DNA of 5,742 nt, taken from NCBI GenBank assembly GCA_029065305.1, contig JAIEIQ010000297.1, positions 1 through 5,742 on the forward strand, written 5' to 3'. Origin of the DNA: Oscillospiraceae bacterium (GTDB lineage Bacteria > Bacillota > Clostridia > Oscillospirales > Oscillospiraceae). Position 1 is the first letter of the stretch. Every line of letters begins with the position of its first letter. The translations under genes were made by a program, and so were the position numbers. The notes beneath the pieces were generated by a model. It did not search any database and had not been told where the DNA came from. It saw only the letters and a list, made by a program, of their open reading frames with translations. Shown here piece after piece: positions 1 to 5,692 of this stretch.

Positions 1-1769
1 GCGGTATCCCCGCCCCGGATGCTGAAGTGGAGCCGCTCGGCCATGTGCTTGAGCACCTGGTCCCCGAAGCTGTGGCCGAAATTGTCGTTGGCGGACTTGA
101 AGTGGTCCAGATCCAGAATCGCCAGGGCGTAGTGGCTGGCCGGCCCCGCCTCTATCTGGGCCAGGATGCGCTTCTGGGCGTAGGCGTGGTTGAGCAGTCC
201 CGTCAGCGCGTCGTGGGACGCCTCCTGCTCCAGGGTCGCCAGCTTCTCATGGGAGTCGTGGATGTCCACGGCCTTGCCGATAAAGCCGGTGTACTTGGGG
301 GGATCGTCGCTGGACCAGGTGGTCCGGGCGATGATCCGGTGCCACCGCTCCGCCCCGCCCAGGCGGATCTTGCACACGTACGTCACCACCGGGTTCTCCC
401 GGGGGGCGCTGCGCAGGGCCTGGGACAGCCGGTGCATATCCGCGCCGCTGAAAATCGCCAGGGCCCGCTCGTTGTGGAGCGGATCCATCACCGTCTCCCC
501 CAGCCCCAGCTTCTCCGCACCCCAGGCGGAGAGGATGAGCATGGGCGGGGAGTCGGTGTACTCGAACTGGAGCTCCTGGGTCATGGCGGCGAAGAAGTTG
601 TACTTCATCCGCTCGTGCTCCAGCAGCTGAAGGGTCCGCTCACTGGCAGAGAGCTCCTCGTGGCGGTGCATCTCCTCGGCCACGCTGCGCAGCTCCATGC
701 GGCTGGCCAGGGTCTGCGCGCCGCTGAGCACCTCGGGCAGGCGGTCCGCCGTCTCCGTCAGGCACTCGAGAATCAGGGGGTTGAAGGTCCCGCACTGGCC
801 CCCCAGGATCATCTCCACCGCCTTGGCGTGGGTGAAGGCCGGCTTGTAGCACCGGGGGCTGGTCAGCGCGTCGTACACGTCCGCCAGGGCCACAATCTGG
901 GCCTCGATGGGGATCTCATCCCCCTTGAGCCCGTCGGGGTAGCCCCGGCCGTCCCAGCGCTCGTGGTGCCAGCGGCAGATGCTCCTGGCCACCGCCACCA
1001 GCCGCTCCCCCTGGTGGACGGGGACGCTGTCCATCATATCCGCCCCTACGGCGGAGTGGGTCTTCATGATCTTGAACTCCTCGTCCGTCAGCCGCCCCGG
1101 CTTGTTGAGCACCTCGCTGGGGATGGCGATCTTGCCGATGTCGTGGAGGGCGGAGGCGGTGCTGATGAGGGAGATGTCGGCCCGGGTGATCTGGTAGCGG
1201 TCGGTTTTCAGAATCAGGTGCTGGAGGAAGAGCTCCGTCAGGGTGCGGATGTGCAGCACGTGCTGGCCGCTCTCCCCGTTGCGGAACTCCACAATATGGC
1301 TGAGGATGTCGATCATCAGCCCGTTCTGCTGCTCCTTCTCATAGATCTGCTCCGCCACCAGGTTCACCAGCTTCTTCTGCTTGGCGTAGAGCAGGGTGGT
1401 GTTCACCACCCGCCGGTGGACCACCAGGGCGTTGAAGGGGCGGCTGATGAAATCGGTGACGCCCAGGTTGTAGGCCCGCTCCATGTGGGCCGGGGCGCTC
1501 TCGGCGGAGATCATGATGACGGGCAGGTCCTCGATCCAATTCTGCTGGTTCATGACGGTGAGGACCTCAAACCCGTCCATCTCCGGCATGACGATGTCCA
1601 GCAGGACCAGGTCGATCTCCGCCAGATGCTTGCGGATGGCGGCTACGGCCTGTACGCCGTCCTCCGCCTCCAGAATGTCGTACTCGTCTCCCAGAATATC
1701 CACCAGGATCGAGCGGTTAATCTCGGAATCGTCCGCGATTAGGATGGTCTGCTTGCGCTTTTGCTCCAT
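1..1769 (-). CDS. REC-HD-GYP-PAS-GGDEF cyclic-di-GMP signalling protein (C-terminus cut by window edge)
   Basis: A cytoplasmic response regulator expected to both hydrolyse (HD-GYP) and synthesise (GGDEF) cyclic di-GMP. 589 complete codons are present, with no stop, and the gene runs off the left edge. Residues 8-125 are a receiver domain with acidic pair D13/D14, phosphoacceptor D58 (LLDIVMPEMDG) and S88; the usual Lys before Pro is R110. After a charged linker, residues about 155-345 form HD-GYP: H209/D210 in HDIGK, H238, HHERWDGRGYP at 268-278 and ALADVYDALT at 294-303. Residues about 385-505 look like a PAS_3-type sensor fold. GGDEF begins near 517 with DALTGLLNH. D553, N561 and D570 align with the PleD metal and substrate residues, and R585/D588 with its RxxD inhibitory site, so the signature should lie five residues past the last visible one. 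No membrane segment or signal peptide is seen. The start is set by MEQKRKQTILIADD. Its AAGGAG site (1782-1787) is a rather long 12 nt away. Confidence 0.95.
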   Translation of the reverse strand, partial: MEQKRKQTILIADDSEINRSILVDILGDEYDILEAEDGVQAVAAIRKHLAEIDLVLLDIVMPEMDGFEVLTVMNQQNWIEDLPVIMISAESAPAHMERAYNLGVTDFISRPFNALVVHRRVVNTTLLYAKQKKLVNLVAEQIYEKEQQNGLMIDILSHIVEFRNGESGQHVLHIRTLTELFLQHLILKTDRYQITRADISLISTASALHDIGKIAIPSEVLNKPGRLTDEEFKIMKTHSAVGADMMDSVPVHQGERLVAVARSICRWHHERWDGRGYPDGLKGDEIPIEAQIVALADVYDALTSPRCYKPAFTHAKAVEMILGGQCGTFNPLILECLTETADRLPEVLSGAQTLASRMELRSVAEEMHRHEELSASERTLQLLEHERMKYNFFAAMTQELQFEYTDSPPMLILSAWGAEKLGLGETVMDPLHNERALAIFSGADMHRLSQALRSAPRENPVVTYVCKIRLGGAERWHRIIARTTWSSDDPPKYTGFIGKAVDIHDSHEKLATLEQEASHDALTGLLNHAYAQKRILAQIEAGPASHYALAILDLDHFKSANDNFGHSFGDQVLKHMAERLHFSIRGGDT

Positions 1770-1846
1770 GGCAGTGGGTCACTCCTTATCCGGCCGGCTG
1801 GCAGCCGTTATGTACGCATAGATGTGTTGACAGTGATACAGCGTGT

Positions 1847-1875
1847 ATTATATCAGATTTTCCATGGTCAGGCAA
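1847..1875 (-). promoter_or_regulatory. Sigma-70-type promoter of the REC-HD-GYP-GGDEF gene
   Basis: Read on the minus strand, TTGCCT (1870-1875, 4/6 match to the -35 consensus) is followed after exactly 17 nt by a perfect TATAAT (1847-1852). Transcription should start near 1840, giving a leader of about 70 nt before the ATG at 1769. I see no cyclic-di-GMP riboswitch fold in that leader. The -35 box overlaps the left arm of an inverted repeat (1873-1913), which could be an operator or may belong to the upstream gene's 3' end. Confidence 0.68.
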
Positions 1876-1913
1876 GCGCTTTTTGGACAAAAAAAGGAAG
1901 ATACTGGCGCTTG
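1873..1913. repeat. Inverted repeat CAAGCGC/GCGCTTG around a T5/A7 pair
   Basis: CAAGCGC (1873-1879) is matched perfectly by GCGCTTG (1907-1913). The 27 nt between them contain TTTTT (1880-1884), GGAC and then seven A (1889-1895), which can pair as an inner hairpin. The left arm includes the 8-bp palindrome AAGCGCTT. The element lies between the symporter terminator hairpin and the promoter of the next gene and overlaps the promoter's -35 box. It could be part of a composite transcription stop or a regulator site; the sequence does not decide. Confidence 0.4.
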
Positions 1914-1945
1914 GAAAGCGGCGGGACCTCCAAAGGCCCCGCCGC
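1913..1945 (-). terminator. Hairpin terminator of the sodium:solute symporter gene
   Basis: On the minus strand, 22 nt after the symporter stop codon, a 12-bp stem (arms 1934-1945 and 1918-1929, with one G·U pair) closes a four-base TTGG loop. It is very GC-rich and is followed by TTTCC, a short U-tract; a run of seven T follows about 20 nt further on. The strong stem is convincing, but the immediate U-tract is weak, so efficiency is uncertain. It separates the symporter from the signalling gene downstream. Confidence 0.62.
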
Positions 1946-1966
1946 GGTGTCGAACTATGTACCCGC

Positions 1967-3403
1967 TTACTCGTCCAGGTAGGCGGAGGGGGCGGGCTCC
2001 ATGCCCATGCTTCGGGTAATGGCGTTGACCGCGAAGAACGCCGCCACGCTCACCGCGCAGCCGAACACCACCGGCAGAATGCCCAGGTAGAAGCCGCCGC
2101 CGCTGAGGTACTGCCAGAAGCAGAAGCCCACAGTTCCGGCCACCAGGGAGATGACGCCGGCGGGCTTGGTGGCCCTGGGGATCACCAGCCCCAGGCCGTA
2201 GGCCGCGAAGGGGCCGGCGCAGCGGATGCCGAAGGCGAAGGTGTTCATGGTGGCGATGGGCACGTTGAGCATGGAGATGAGCATGGCGATGATCGCCGCG
2301 CCCACGTTGCACAGCCGGGTGATGCGGACGATCTGGGCTTCGCTCAGGTTCCGCTTCCCGCCCAGGCCCAGGTACAGGTCGTTGATGACCATGGTGGACA
2401 TGCACAGCAGGTTGGAGTCGGCGGAGGACATGGTGGCGCAGATGATAGCGGCGGAGATGATGCCCACAATGGCCTCCGGGGCGTAGGCGCTGGTGACGGC
2501 CATCATGGCGTTGGAGCCGTTCTCGGCCAGGCCGGGGATATTGTCCTTGAGGGCCAGAGCCGCCAGGCCCAGCAGGGTGGGGAAGACGGACATGGCGGCC
2601 ATGAGAATGGCGGAGAGCCAGGCGGCGTTCCGGGCGGTGCGCTCGTCCTTGGCGGTTTCAAACCGGGAGACCATCTCCGGGCCGGCCAGGAAGGTGCAGA
2701 AGTAGTTGAAGATATAGCCGATGATGGGCATCCAGCCGATCTTGGAGATGCTCAGCTGCTCCCCGGGCAGGGCGGCGGAGACAGCGGCCCAGCCGCCGCA
2801 GCTGTTGATGACGATGGGGGTGGCGATAGCCAGACCCACCAGAATGATGACGAACTGGACCAGATCGGAGATCTGGTCGGCGATCATGCCGCCGAAGGTG
2901 GTATAGAGGATGATGACCAGCCCGGCGATGACCAGGGACACATTCAGAGGGATGCCGGTGAGGGTGGAGACTACGGTGCCGGAGGCGGCGATCTGGGAGG
3001 AGGTCAGGCAGAACAGAGACAGGATGCTCAGCACCGCCGTAAAGGTGCTGGCGCCCCTGCCGAACCGCCGCCCAACCACCTCGGGGATGGTGACAGCCAT
3101 GGTCTTGCGGATCTTGGGTGCGAAGTAGGCCAGGGGGATCATGGCGATGGACGCGGCCAGCACGTACCAGATGGCGCTCATGCCCCAGTCGCCGAAGGCC
3201 TTTTGGGCGAGGCCCGTGGTGGAGCCGCCGCCGATGTTGTTGGCGGACAGGGAGAAGGCCACCATGAAAAGGCCCATGCGCCGCCCGGCCAGCATGTAGT
3301 CCTGGCTGTCCTTGATGTTCAGCCTGCCGACCACGAAGCCGACAATGAGCATACCGATCAAGTAGGCCCCGACAATGATCAGGGGGACGATTTGCAGCTG
3401 CAT
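1967..3403 (-). CDS. Sodium:solute symporter, SSS family (TC 2.A.21)
   Basis: A 478-residue inner-membrane protein predicted to import an organic solute using the sodium gradient. Hydrophobic stretches support about 13 membrane segments (roughly 5-26, 44-65, 75-95, 119-140, 154-170, 178-200, 225-245, 262-284, 310-335, 363-380, 385-408, 414-432, 438-462), normal for this family. The GGMIADQISDLVQ motif at 171-183 is the family signature form. A54 and I57 in SANNIGGGS, and A323, S326 and S327 in CATMSSADS, keep the spacing of the vSGLT sodium-2 site residues (A62, I65, A361, S364, S365), so sodium coupling is likely. The substrate cannot be named. The ATG at 3401-3403 is chosen because a perfect AGGAGG sits 7 nt upstream; the frame is open 20 codons further but without a usable site. 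The gene has its own promoter and terminator, so it is probably monocistronic. Confidence 0.93.
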   Translation of the reverse strand: MQLQIVPLIIVGAYLIGMLIVGFVVGRLNIKDSQDYMLAGRRMGLFMVAFSLSANNIGGGSTTGLAQKAFGDWGMSAIWYVLAASIAMIPLAYFAPKIRKTMAVTIPEVVGRRFGRGASTFTAVLSILSLFCLTSSQIAASGTVVSTLTGIPLNVSLVIAGLVIILYTTFGGMIADQISDLVQFVIILVGLAIATPIVINSCGGWAAVSAALPGEQLSISKIGWMPIIGYIFNYFCTFLAGPEMVSRFETAKDERTARNAAWLSAILMAAMSVFPTLLGLAALALKDNIPGLAENGSNAMMAVTSAYAPEAIVGIISAAIICATMSSADSNLLCMSTMVINDLYLGLGGKRNLSEAQIVRITRLCNVGAAIIAMLISMLNVPIATMNTFAFGIRCAGPFAAYGLGLVIPRATKPAGVISLVAGTVGFCFWQYLSGGGFYLGILPVVFGCAVSVAAFFAVNAITRSMGMEPAPSAYLDE

Positions 3404-3410
3404 AATACTA

Positions 3411-3416
3411 CCTCCT
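3411..3416 (-). promoter_or_regulatory. Ribosome binding site that fixes the symporter start
   Basis: AGGAGG on the minus strand lies 7 nt before the ATG at 3403. It excludes the longer reading frame that begins with a GTG at 3463. The same GGAGG is complementary to CCTCC in the leader hairpin upstream, so the site could be masked by alternative pairing. Confidence 0.85.
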
Positions 3417-3444
3417 AGAAAGAATTTGGTATCCGCATCCTCTC

Positions 3445-3470
3445 CGGAGGCGGTGGATGTCACACCTCCG
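3445..3470 (-). promoter_or_regulatory. Hairpin in the 5' leader of the symporter mRNA
   Basis: On the minus strand, CGGAGG (3465-3470) and CCTCCG (3445-3450) form a perfect 6-bp stem. GTG/CAC just inside can extend it across a small bulge. The hairpin lies between the predicted transcription start (about 3482) and the ribosome binding site. No U-tract follows, so it is not a plain terminator. It matches no riboswitch class that I recognise. The stem is seen directly; any regulatory role is inference. Confidence 0.4.
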
Positions 3471-3488
3471 AATAAATAGGGATAACGG

Positions 3489-3517
3489 ATTTTACCATAA
3501 TATGAACAAATTGTAAA
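3489..3517 (-). promoter_or_regulatory. Sigma-70-type promoter of the symporter gene
   Basis: On the minus strand TTTACA (3512-3517, 5/6) and TAAAAT (3489-3494, 5/6) are separated by an ideal 17 nt. The surrounding DNA is AT-rich in an otherwise GC-rich window. Transcription should begin near 3482, giving a leader of about 79 nt. Its position after the permease stop codon (3566) argues that the symporter is transcribed independently of the permease gene upstream. Confidence 0.76.
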
Positions 3518-3565
3518 GGGATTTCCTGAGGATGGGTCTGGCCGCTGAAAAAATTTAGGATTTCT

Positions 3566-4741
3566 TTACAGGGGCTTTGCCCGCCGGAGCAGGGTCTCAT
3601 GGGCGGCGGTCAGCAGGGCCGCGGCCAGCAGGAGGAAGAGGGGGAAGAGGCGGATGCTCACGTGCTGGGCCACAAAGCCGAAGAAGAGCGGCATCAGGCA
3701 GGTTCCCAGGGACGCCCCCGCCATCTGCACACCGATCACCGCCTGGGATTTATCCGCGCCGAAGAGGGCCGGGGCGGCGTGAATGGCGCTGGGGTAGATG
3801 GGGGCGCAGCCCAGGCCGGCCAGTGCCAGCCCCGCCAGGGCGGAGATCTCCCCGAAGGGCAGCAGCAGCGCCAGCACCCCCGCCAGGAGGACCCCGATGC
3901 CCAGGCGGATCAGCTGGCGGTCGGTGAACCGCAGGGTCAGGAAGCCGCCGGCCATCCGGCCCAGGGTGATGCCGATAAAATAGGTTCCGGTGAGGCTGGC
4001 CGCTGTCTCCGCCGGGATGCCCTGCTCCAGGGTGAGGTAGCTGCTGGCCCAGAGGTTGAAGGTCTGCTCGACGGCGCAGTAGAAGAAAAACAGCAGCACC
4101 GCGAAGGGCACGCCGGGGACCCGCAGGACTTGGTTCAGGGTTAGGGGCTTTTGGCGCTCCGGCGCCGGGGCGGCTTCCGGCACGCTGGGCGCCGGCGGAC
4201 GCCGCCAGAGAGGGAGGCTGATCAGCACGGCGGCGGCGAGGGCCGCTTGCAGCGCGCTGACGGTGCGGTAGCCCGTGGGCCAGCCCAGGCCGGCGGTGAG
4301 GGCCCAGCCCATGATATAGGGGCCCGCCGCCGCGCCGATACCCCACATGCAGTGGAGCCAGCTCATATGGCGGCTGGCGTAGTGGAGGGCTACGAAGTTA
4401 TTCAGGGCCGCGTCCACGCCTCCGGCCCCCAGGCCGTAGGGTACTGCCCAGAGGAGCAGGTGCCAGTAGGAGGTGCTCAGGGAGAAGCCGAAGAGGGCGG
4501 CGGCGGTCATGATTACGCTGGCGGCGGTGACGCGGCCCGCGCCGAAGCGGCGGGTGAGCCGGTCGCTCTGGAGGCTGGAGATCATGGTACCCATGGAGAT
4601 GACCACGGACACGGCCCCCGCCCAGGAGATGGGGACCCCGAAGCCGCCGTACATGCTGGGCCAGGCGGAGCCCAAGAGGGAATCGGGCAGGCCCAGGCTG
4701 ATGAAGGACAGGTAGATGATAAGTAAAAGCAGGTGCGTCAT
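3566..4741 (-). CDS. Major facilitator superfamily permease, FucP/FHS-like
   Basis: A 391-residue inner-membrane transporter with about 12 hydrophobic segments in two halves, joined by a hydrophilic Pro/Ala-rich loop at 180-205. The first cytoplasmic loop carries the family's motif A in the form SDRLTRRFGAGR (59-70); an equivalent loop in the second half is LRFTDRQLIR (270-279). GGVDAALNNFVALHY (107-121), MSWLHCMWGIGAAAGP (126-141) and GCAPIYPSAIHAAP (311-324) resemble the fucose/glucose permease-like group (COG0738 type) as I remember it, so a sugar or related small molecule is possible, but the substrate is unassigned. The ATG at 4741 has AGGAGG 9 nt upstream and begins straight into the first membrane segment. 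The frame is open 155 codons further upstream, but that part runs antisense through the radC start and is rejected. No clear terminator follows. Confidence 0.92.
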   Translation of the reverse strand: MTHLLLLIIYLSFISLGLPDSLLGSAWPSMYGGFGVPISWAGAVSVVISMGTMISSLQSDRLTRRFGAGRVTAASVIMTAAALFGFSLSTSYWHLLLWAVPYGLGAGGVDAALNNFVALHYASRHMSWLHCMWGIGAAAGPYIMGWALTAGLGWPTGYRTVSALQAALAAAVLISLPLWRRPPAPSVPEAAPAPERQKPLTLNQVLRVPGVPFAVLLFFFYCAVEQTFNLWASSYLTLEQGIPAETAASLTGTYFIGITLGRMAGGFLTLRFTDRQLIRLGIGVLLAGVLALLLPFGEISALAGLALAGLGCAPIYPSAIHAAPALFGADKSQAVIGVQMAGASLGTCLMPLFFGFVAQHVSIRLFPLFLLLAAALLTAAHETLLRRAKPL

Positions 4742-4750
4742 AGTTGCGTT

Positions 4751-4756
4751 CCTCCT
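4751..4756 (-). promoter_or_regulatory. Ribosome binding site that fixes the permease start
   Basis: AGGAGG on the minus strand, 9 nt before the ATG at 4741. It decides against the much longer open frame that would begin at 5206, inside radC on the opposite strand. Confidence 0.85.
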
Positions 4757-4770
4757 GTGGTTGTGGTATG

Positions 4771-4779
4771 ATTCTATCA
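4771..4779 (-). promoter_or_regulatory. Extended -10 promoter of the permease gene
   Basis: On the minus strand TGATAGAAT gives a 5/6 match to TATAAT plus the TG of an extended -10 element. No good -35 box lies 16-18 nt upstream, which fits an extended -10 or activator-dependent promoter. The start would fall near 4764, leaving a leader of about 23 nt with the ribosome binding site in it. Confidence 0.45.
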
Positions 4780-4793
4780 CCAAAAGGCCGGAA

Positions 4794-4886
4794 GCGGTAG
4801 GAAAAGACCGCCTAAATTCTGGCGGAAAACCGCCGGGACTCTCGGCCAAAACCGCCAAAAAGCGGGCGGGCCTTGGGGCGGAAAAA
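4794..4886. repeat. Array of CCGCC/GGCGG half-sites with spaced A-runs between two divergent promoters
   Basis: CCGCC occurs at 4808, 4830 and 4852, and GGCGG at 4821, 4865 and 4877; a GCGGT at 4794 pairs with ACCGC at 4807. Adjacent copies make several mutually exclusive inverted repeats, the neatest being GGCGG-AAAA-CCGCC at 4821-4834. Runs of four or five A are centred near 4803, 4827, 4849, 4859 and 4884, with another at 4783. The array lies wholly between the permease -10 box and the radC -35 box, so neither transcript should contain it. It could be an operator array, bent DNA or relic hairpins. Confidence 0.38.
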
Positions 4887-4891
4887 GGCTC

Positions 4892-4920
4892 TTGTGAAAC
4901 AGATGTTTGTGTGCTACAAT
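4892..4920 (+). promoter_or_regulatory. Sigma-70-type promoter of radC
   Basis: TTGTGA (4892-4897, 4/6) and TACAAT (4915-4920, 5/6) are separated by 17 nt, and TGC before the -10 box adds an extended -10 element. Transcription should begin near 4927, about 43 nt before the ATG. The short leader contains GGCCGGCGGCGG just before the ribosome binding site. Confidence 0.66.
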
Positions 4921-4958
4921 GAAATTCAGACAGCCCCGGCCCTCGGCCGGCGGCGGAG

Positions 4959-4964
4959 AGGAGG
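4959..4964 (+). promoter_or_regulatory. Ribosome binding site that fixes the radC start
   Basis: AGGAGG lies 5 nt before the ATG at 4970. The frame is open back to an ATG at 4907, but that ATG lies upstream of the predicted transcription start, inside the promoter, and has no binding site. Confidence 0.82.
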
Positions 4965-4969
4965 CTGCT

Positions 4970-5653
4970 ATGGCCGGGCGCAGCGCCCACGAGGGACACC
5001 GGGGCAGAATGAAGCGGAAGTTTTTGGACCACGGACTGGAGTCCTTTGCGGATCACGAGGTTCTGGAGCTGCTGCTCTTTTTCGCGATCCCTCAGGGGGA
5101 CACCAACCCCACGGGACACGCGCTTATGGAGCGGTTCGGGACGTTGGACGCAGTGCTCTCTGCGCCGGTGGAGGAGCTTCAGAAGGTGAAGGGGATTGGG
5201 GAACATGCCGCGATTTTACTGCGGCTGGTGAATCAGGTCTATCGCCGGGGCAGGATGGCCGCTGCGGCCAGTGAGACGATTCTTGACACCACACAGCGGC
5301 TGGGACGGTTTTTTACGGACCTCTTTGTTGGGCAGAATAATGAGGTGATGTATCAGCTTTGCTTGGATGCCAAGGGGCGGATGAAGAGCTGCCGGAAGAT
5401 TTCGGAGGGCGATGTGGGGAGCGTGGATCTCAACATGCGCAGGATTGTGGAAAATGCCCTGCTCTGCGGCGCGGCTCAGGTGGCCCTGGCACACAACCAT
5501 CCCAGCGGGTTTGCGGTGCCTTCCCATGAGGACAGGATTTCTACGATGATGGTCCGGGATGCGCTGGAGACGGTTAGTATTCGGCTGGCTGACCACATTA
5601 TCGTTGCGGATGATGATTTTGTTTCTATGCGGGAGGATGGACTGCTGGATTGA
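4970..5653 (+). CDS. radC: RadC-family JAMM/MPN-domain protein
   Basis: A 227-residue cytoplasmic protein, the usual length for the family. Residues about 8-95 hold the N-terminal helical region with a helix-hairpin-helix around VEELQKVKGIGEHAA (67-81). Residues about 105-226 are the JAMM (MPN) domain: H175 and H177 in HNHPSG, then S185 and D188 give the zinc-site pattern, and E146 in SEGDVGS is the likely catalytic glutamate. The C-terminal LADHIIV (207-213) matches the conserved L-DHIIV of RadC. The common HPRE motif of classical RadC is replaced by LNMRRIVENA. The N-terminus GHRGRMKRKFLDHGL with EVLELLLFFAIPQGD resembles RadC proteins of Oscillospiraceae. The name reflects an old radiation-sensitivity assignment that was withdrawn; the true role is unsettled. 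The gene is divergent from the permease and has its own promoter. Codons ending in T are commoner than in its neighbours, especially in the second half. Confidence 0.92.
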   Translation: MAGRSAHEGHRGRMKRKFLDHGLESFADHEVLELLLFFAIPQGDTNPTGHALMERFGTLDAVLSAPVEELQKVKGIGEHAAILLRLVNQVYRRGRMAAAASETILDTTQRLGRFFTDLFVGQNNEVMYQLCLDAKGRMKSCRKISEGDVGSVDLNMRRIVENALLCGAAQVALAHNHPSGFAVPSHEDRISTMMVRDALETVSIRLADHIIVADDDFVSMREDGLLD

Positions 5654-5668
5654 TGGGGGATGACTGCG

Positions 5669-5687
5669 CCGGGGCTCCTCGCCCCGG
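5669..5687 (+). terminator. GC hairpin after radC, possible terminator
   Basis: CCGGGGC (5669-5675) pairs perfectly with GCCCCGG (5681-5687) around a five-base loop, beginning 15 nt after the radC stop codon. No U-tract follows directly; the nearest T-run (5699-5703) is 11 nt on, inside the next palindrome. Position favours a terminator, but the missing U-tract leaves it doubtful. It may instead be one half of a two-hairpin extragenic repeat with the palindrome that follows. Confidence 0.38.
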
Positions 5688-5692
5688 ACCCC

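Noticed and set aside
27..1742. 571-codon open frame on the plus strand
   Set aside because: It is antisense to the REC-HD-GYP-GGDEF gene, is low in recognisable motifs and rich in Gly/His/Val/Leu, and has no ribosome binding site. Such frames are expected opposite genes with GC-rich third positions.
1770..1840. Cyclic-di-GMP riboswitch in the leader of the signalling gene
   Set aside because: The leader of about 70 nt lacks the GEMM-type tetraloop and receptor segments and shows only a 4-bp hairpin near GGCTGCCAGCC.
1883..3418. 511-codon open frame on the plus strand
   Set aside because: Antisense shadow of the symporter; its Gly/Asp/His-rich composition is the complement of membrane-segment codons, and it has no domain pattern.
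3422..3442. Small leader peptide (ATG, seven codons, stop overlapping the symporter ribosome binding site) on the minus strand
   Set aside because: The GGAGAGG before it is only 0-3 nt from the ATG, too close for good initiation, and the peptide (MRIPNSF) has no run of regulatory codons. It is not supported without conservation.
3404..3463. GTG start giving a 498-residue symporter
   Set aside because: The GGAGG lies one base from the GTG, and the added 20 residues are polar and not part of the family. The ATG at 3403 has perfect spacing.
3518..3580. Terminator after the permease gene
   Set aside because: A short GGGC/GCCC hairpin lies inside the last codons and a U6 run sits about 17 nt further, but they are too far apart to work as an intrinsic terminator. 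None is claimed.
4742..5206. 155-codon N-terminal extension of the permease
   Set aside because: The extension runs antisense through radC and its promoter, lacks membrane segments or a known domain, and has no ribosome binding site, while a perfect one precedes the ATG at 4741.
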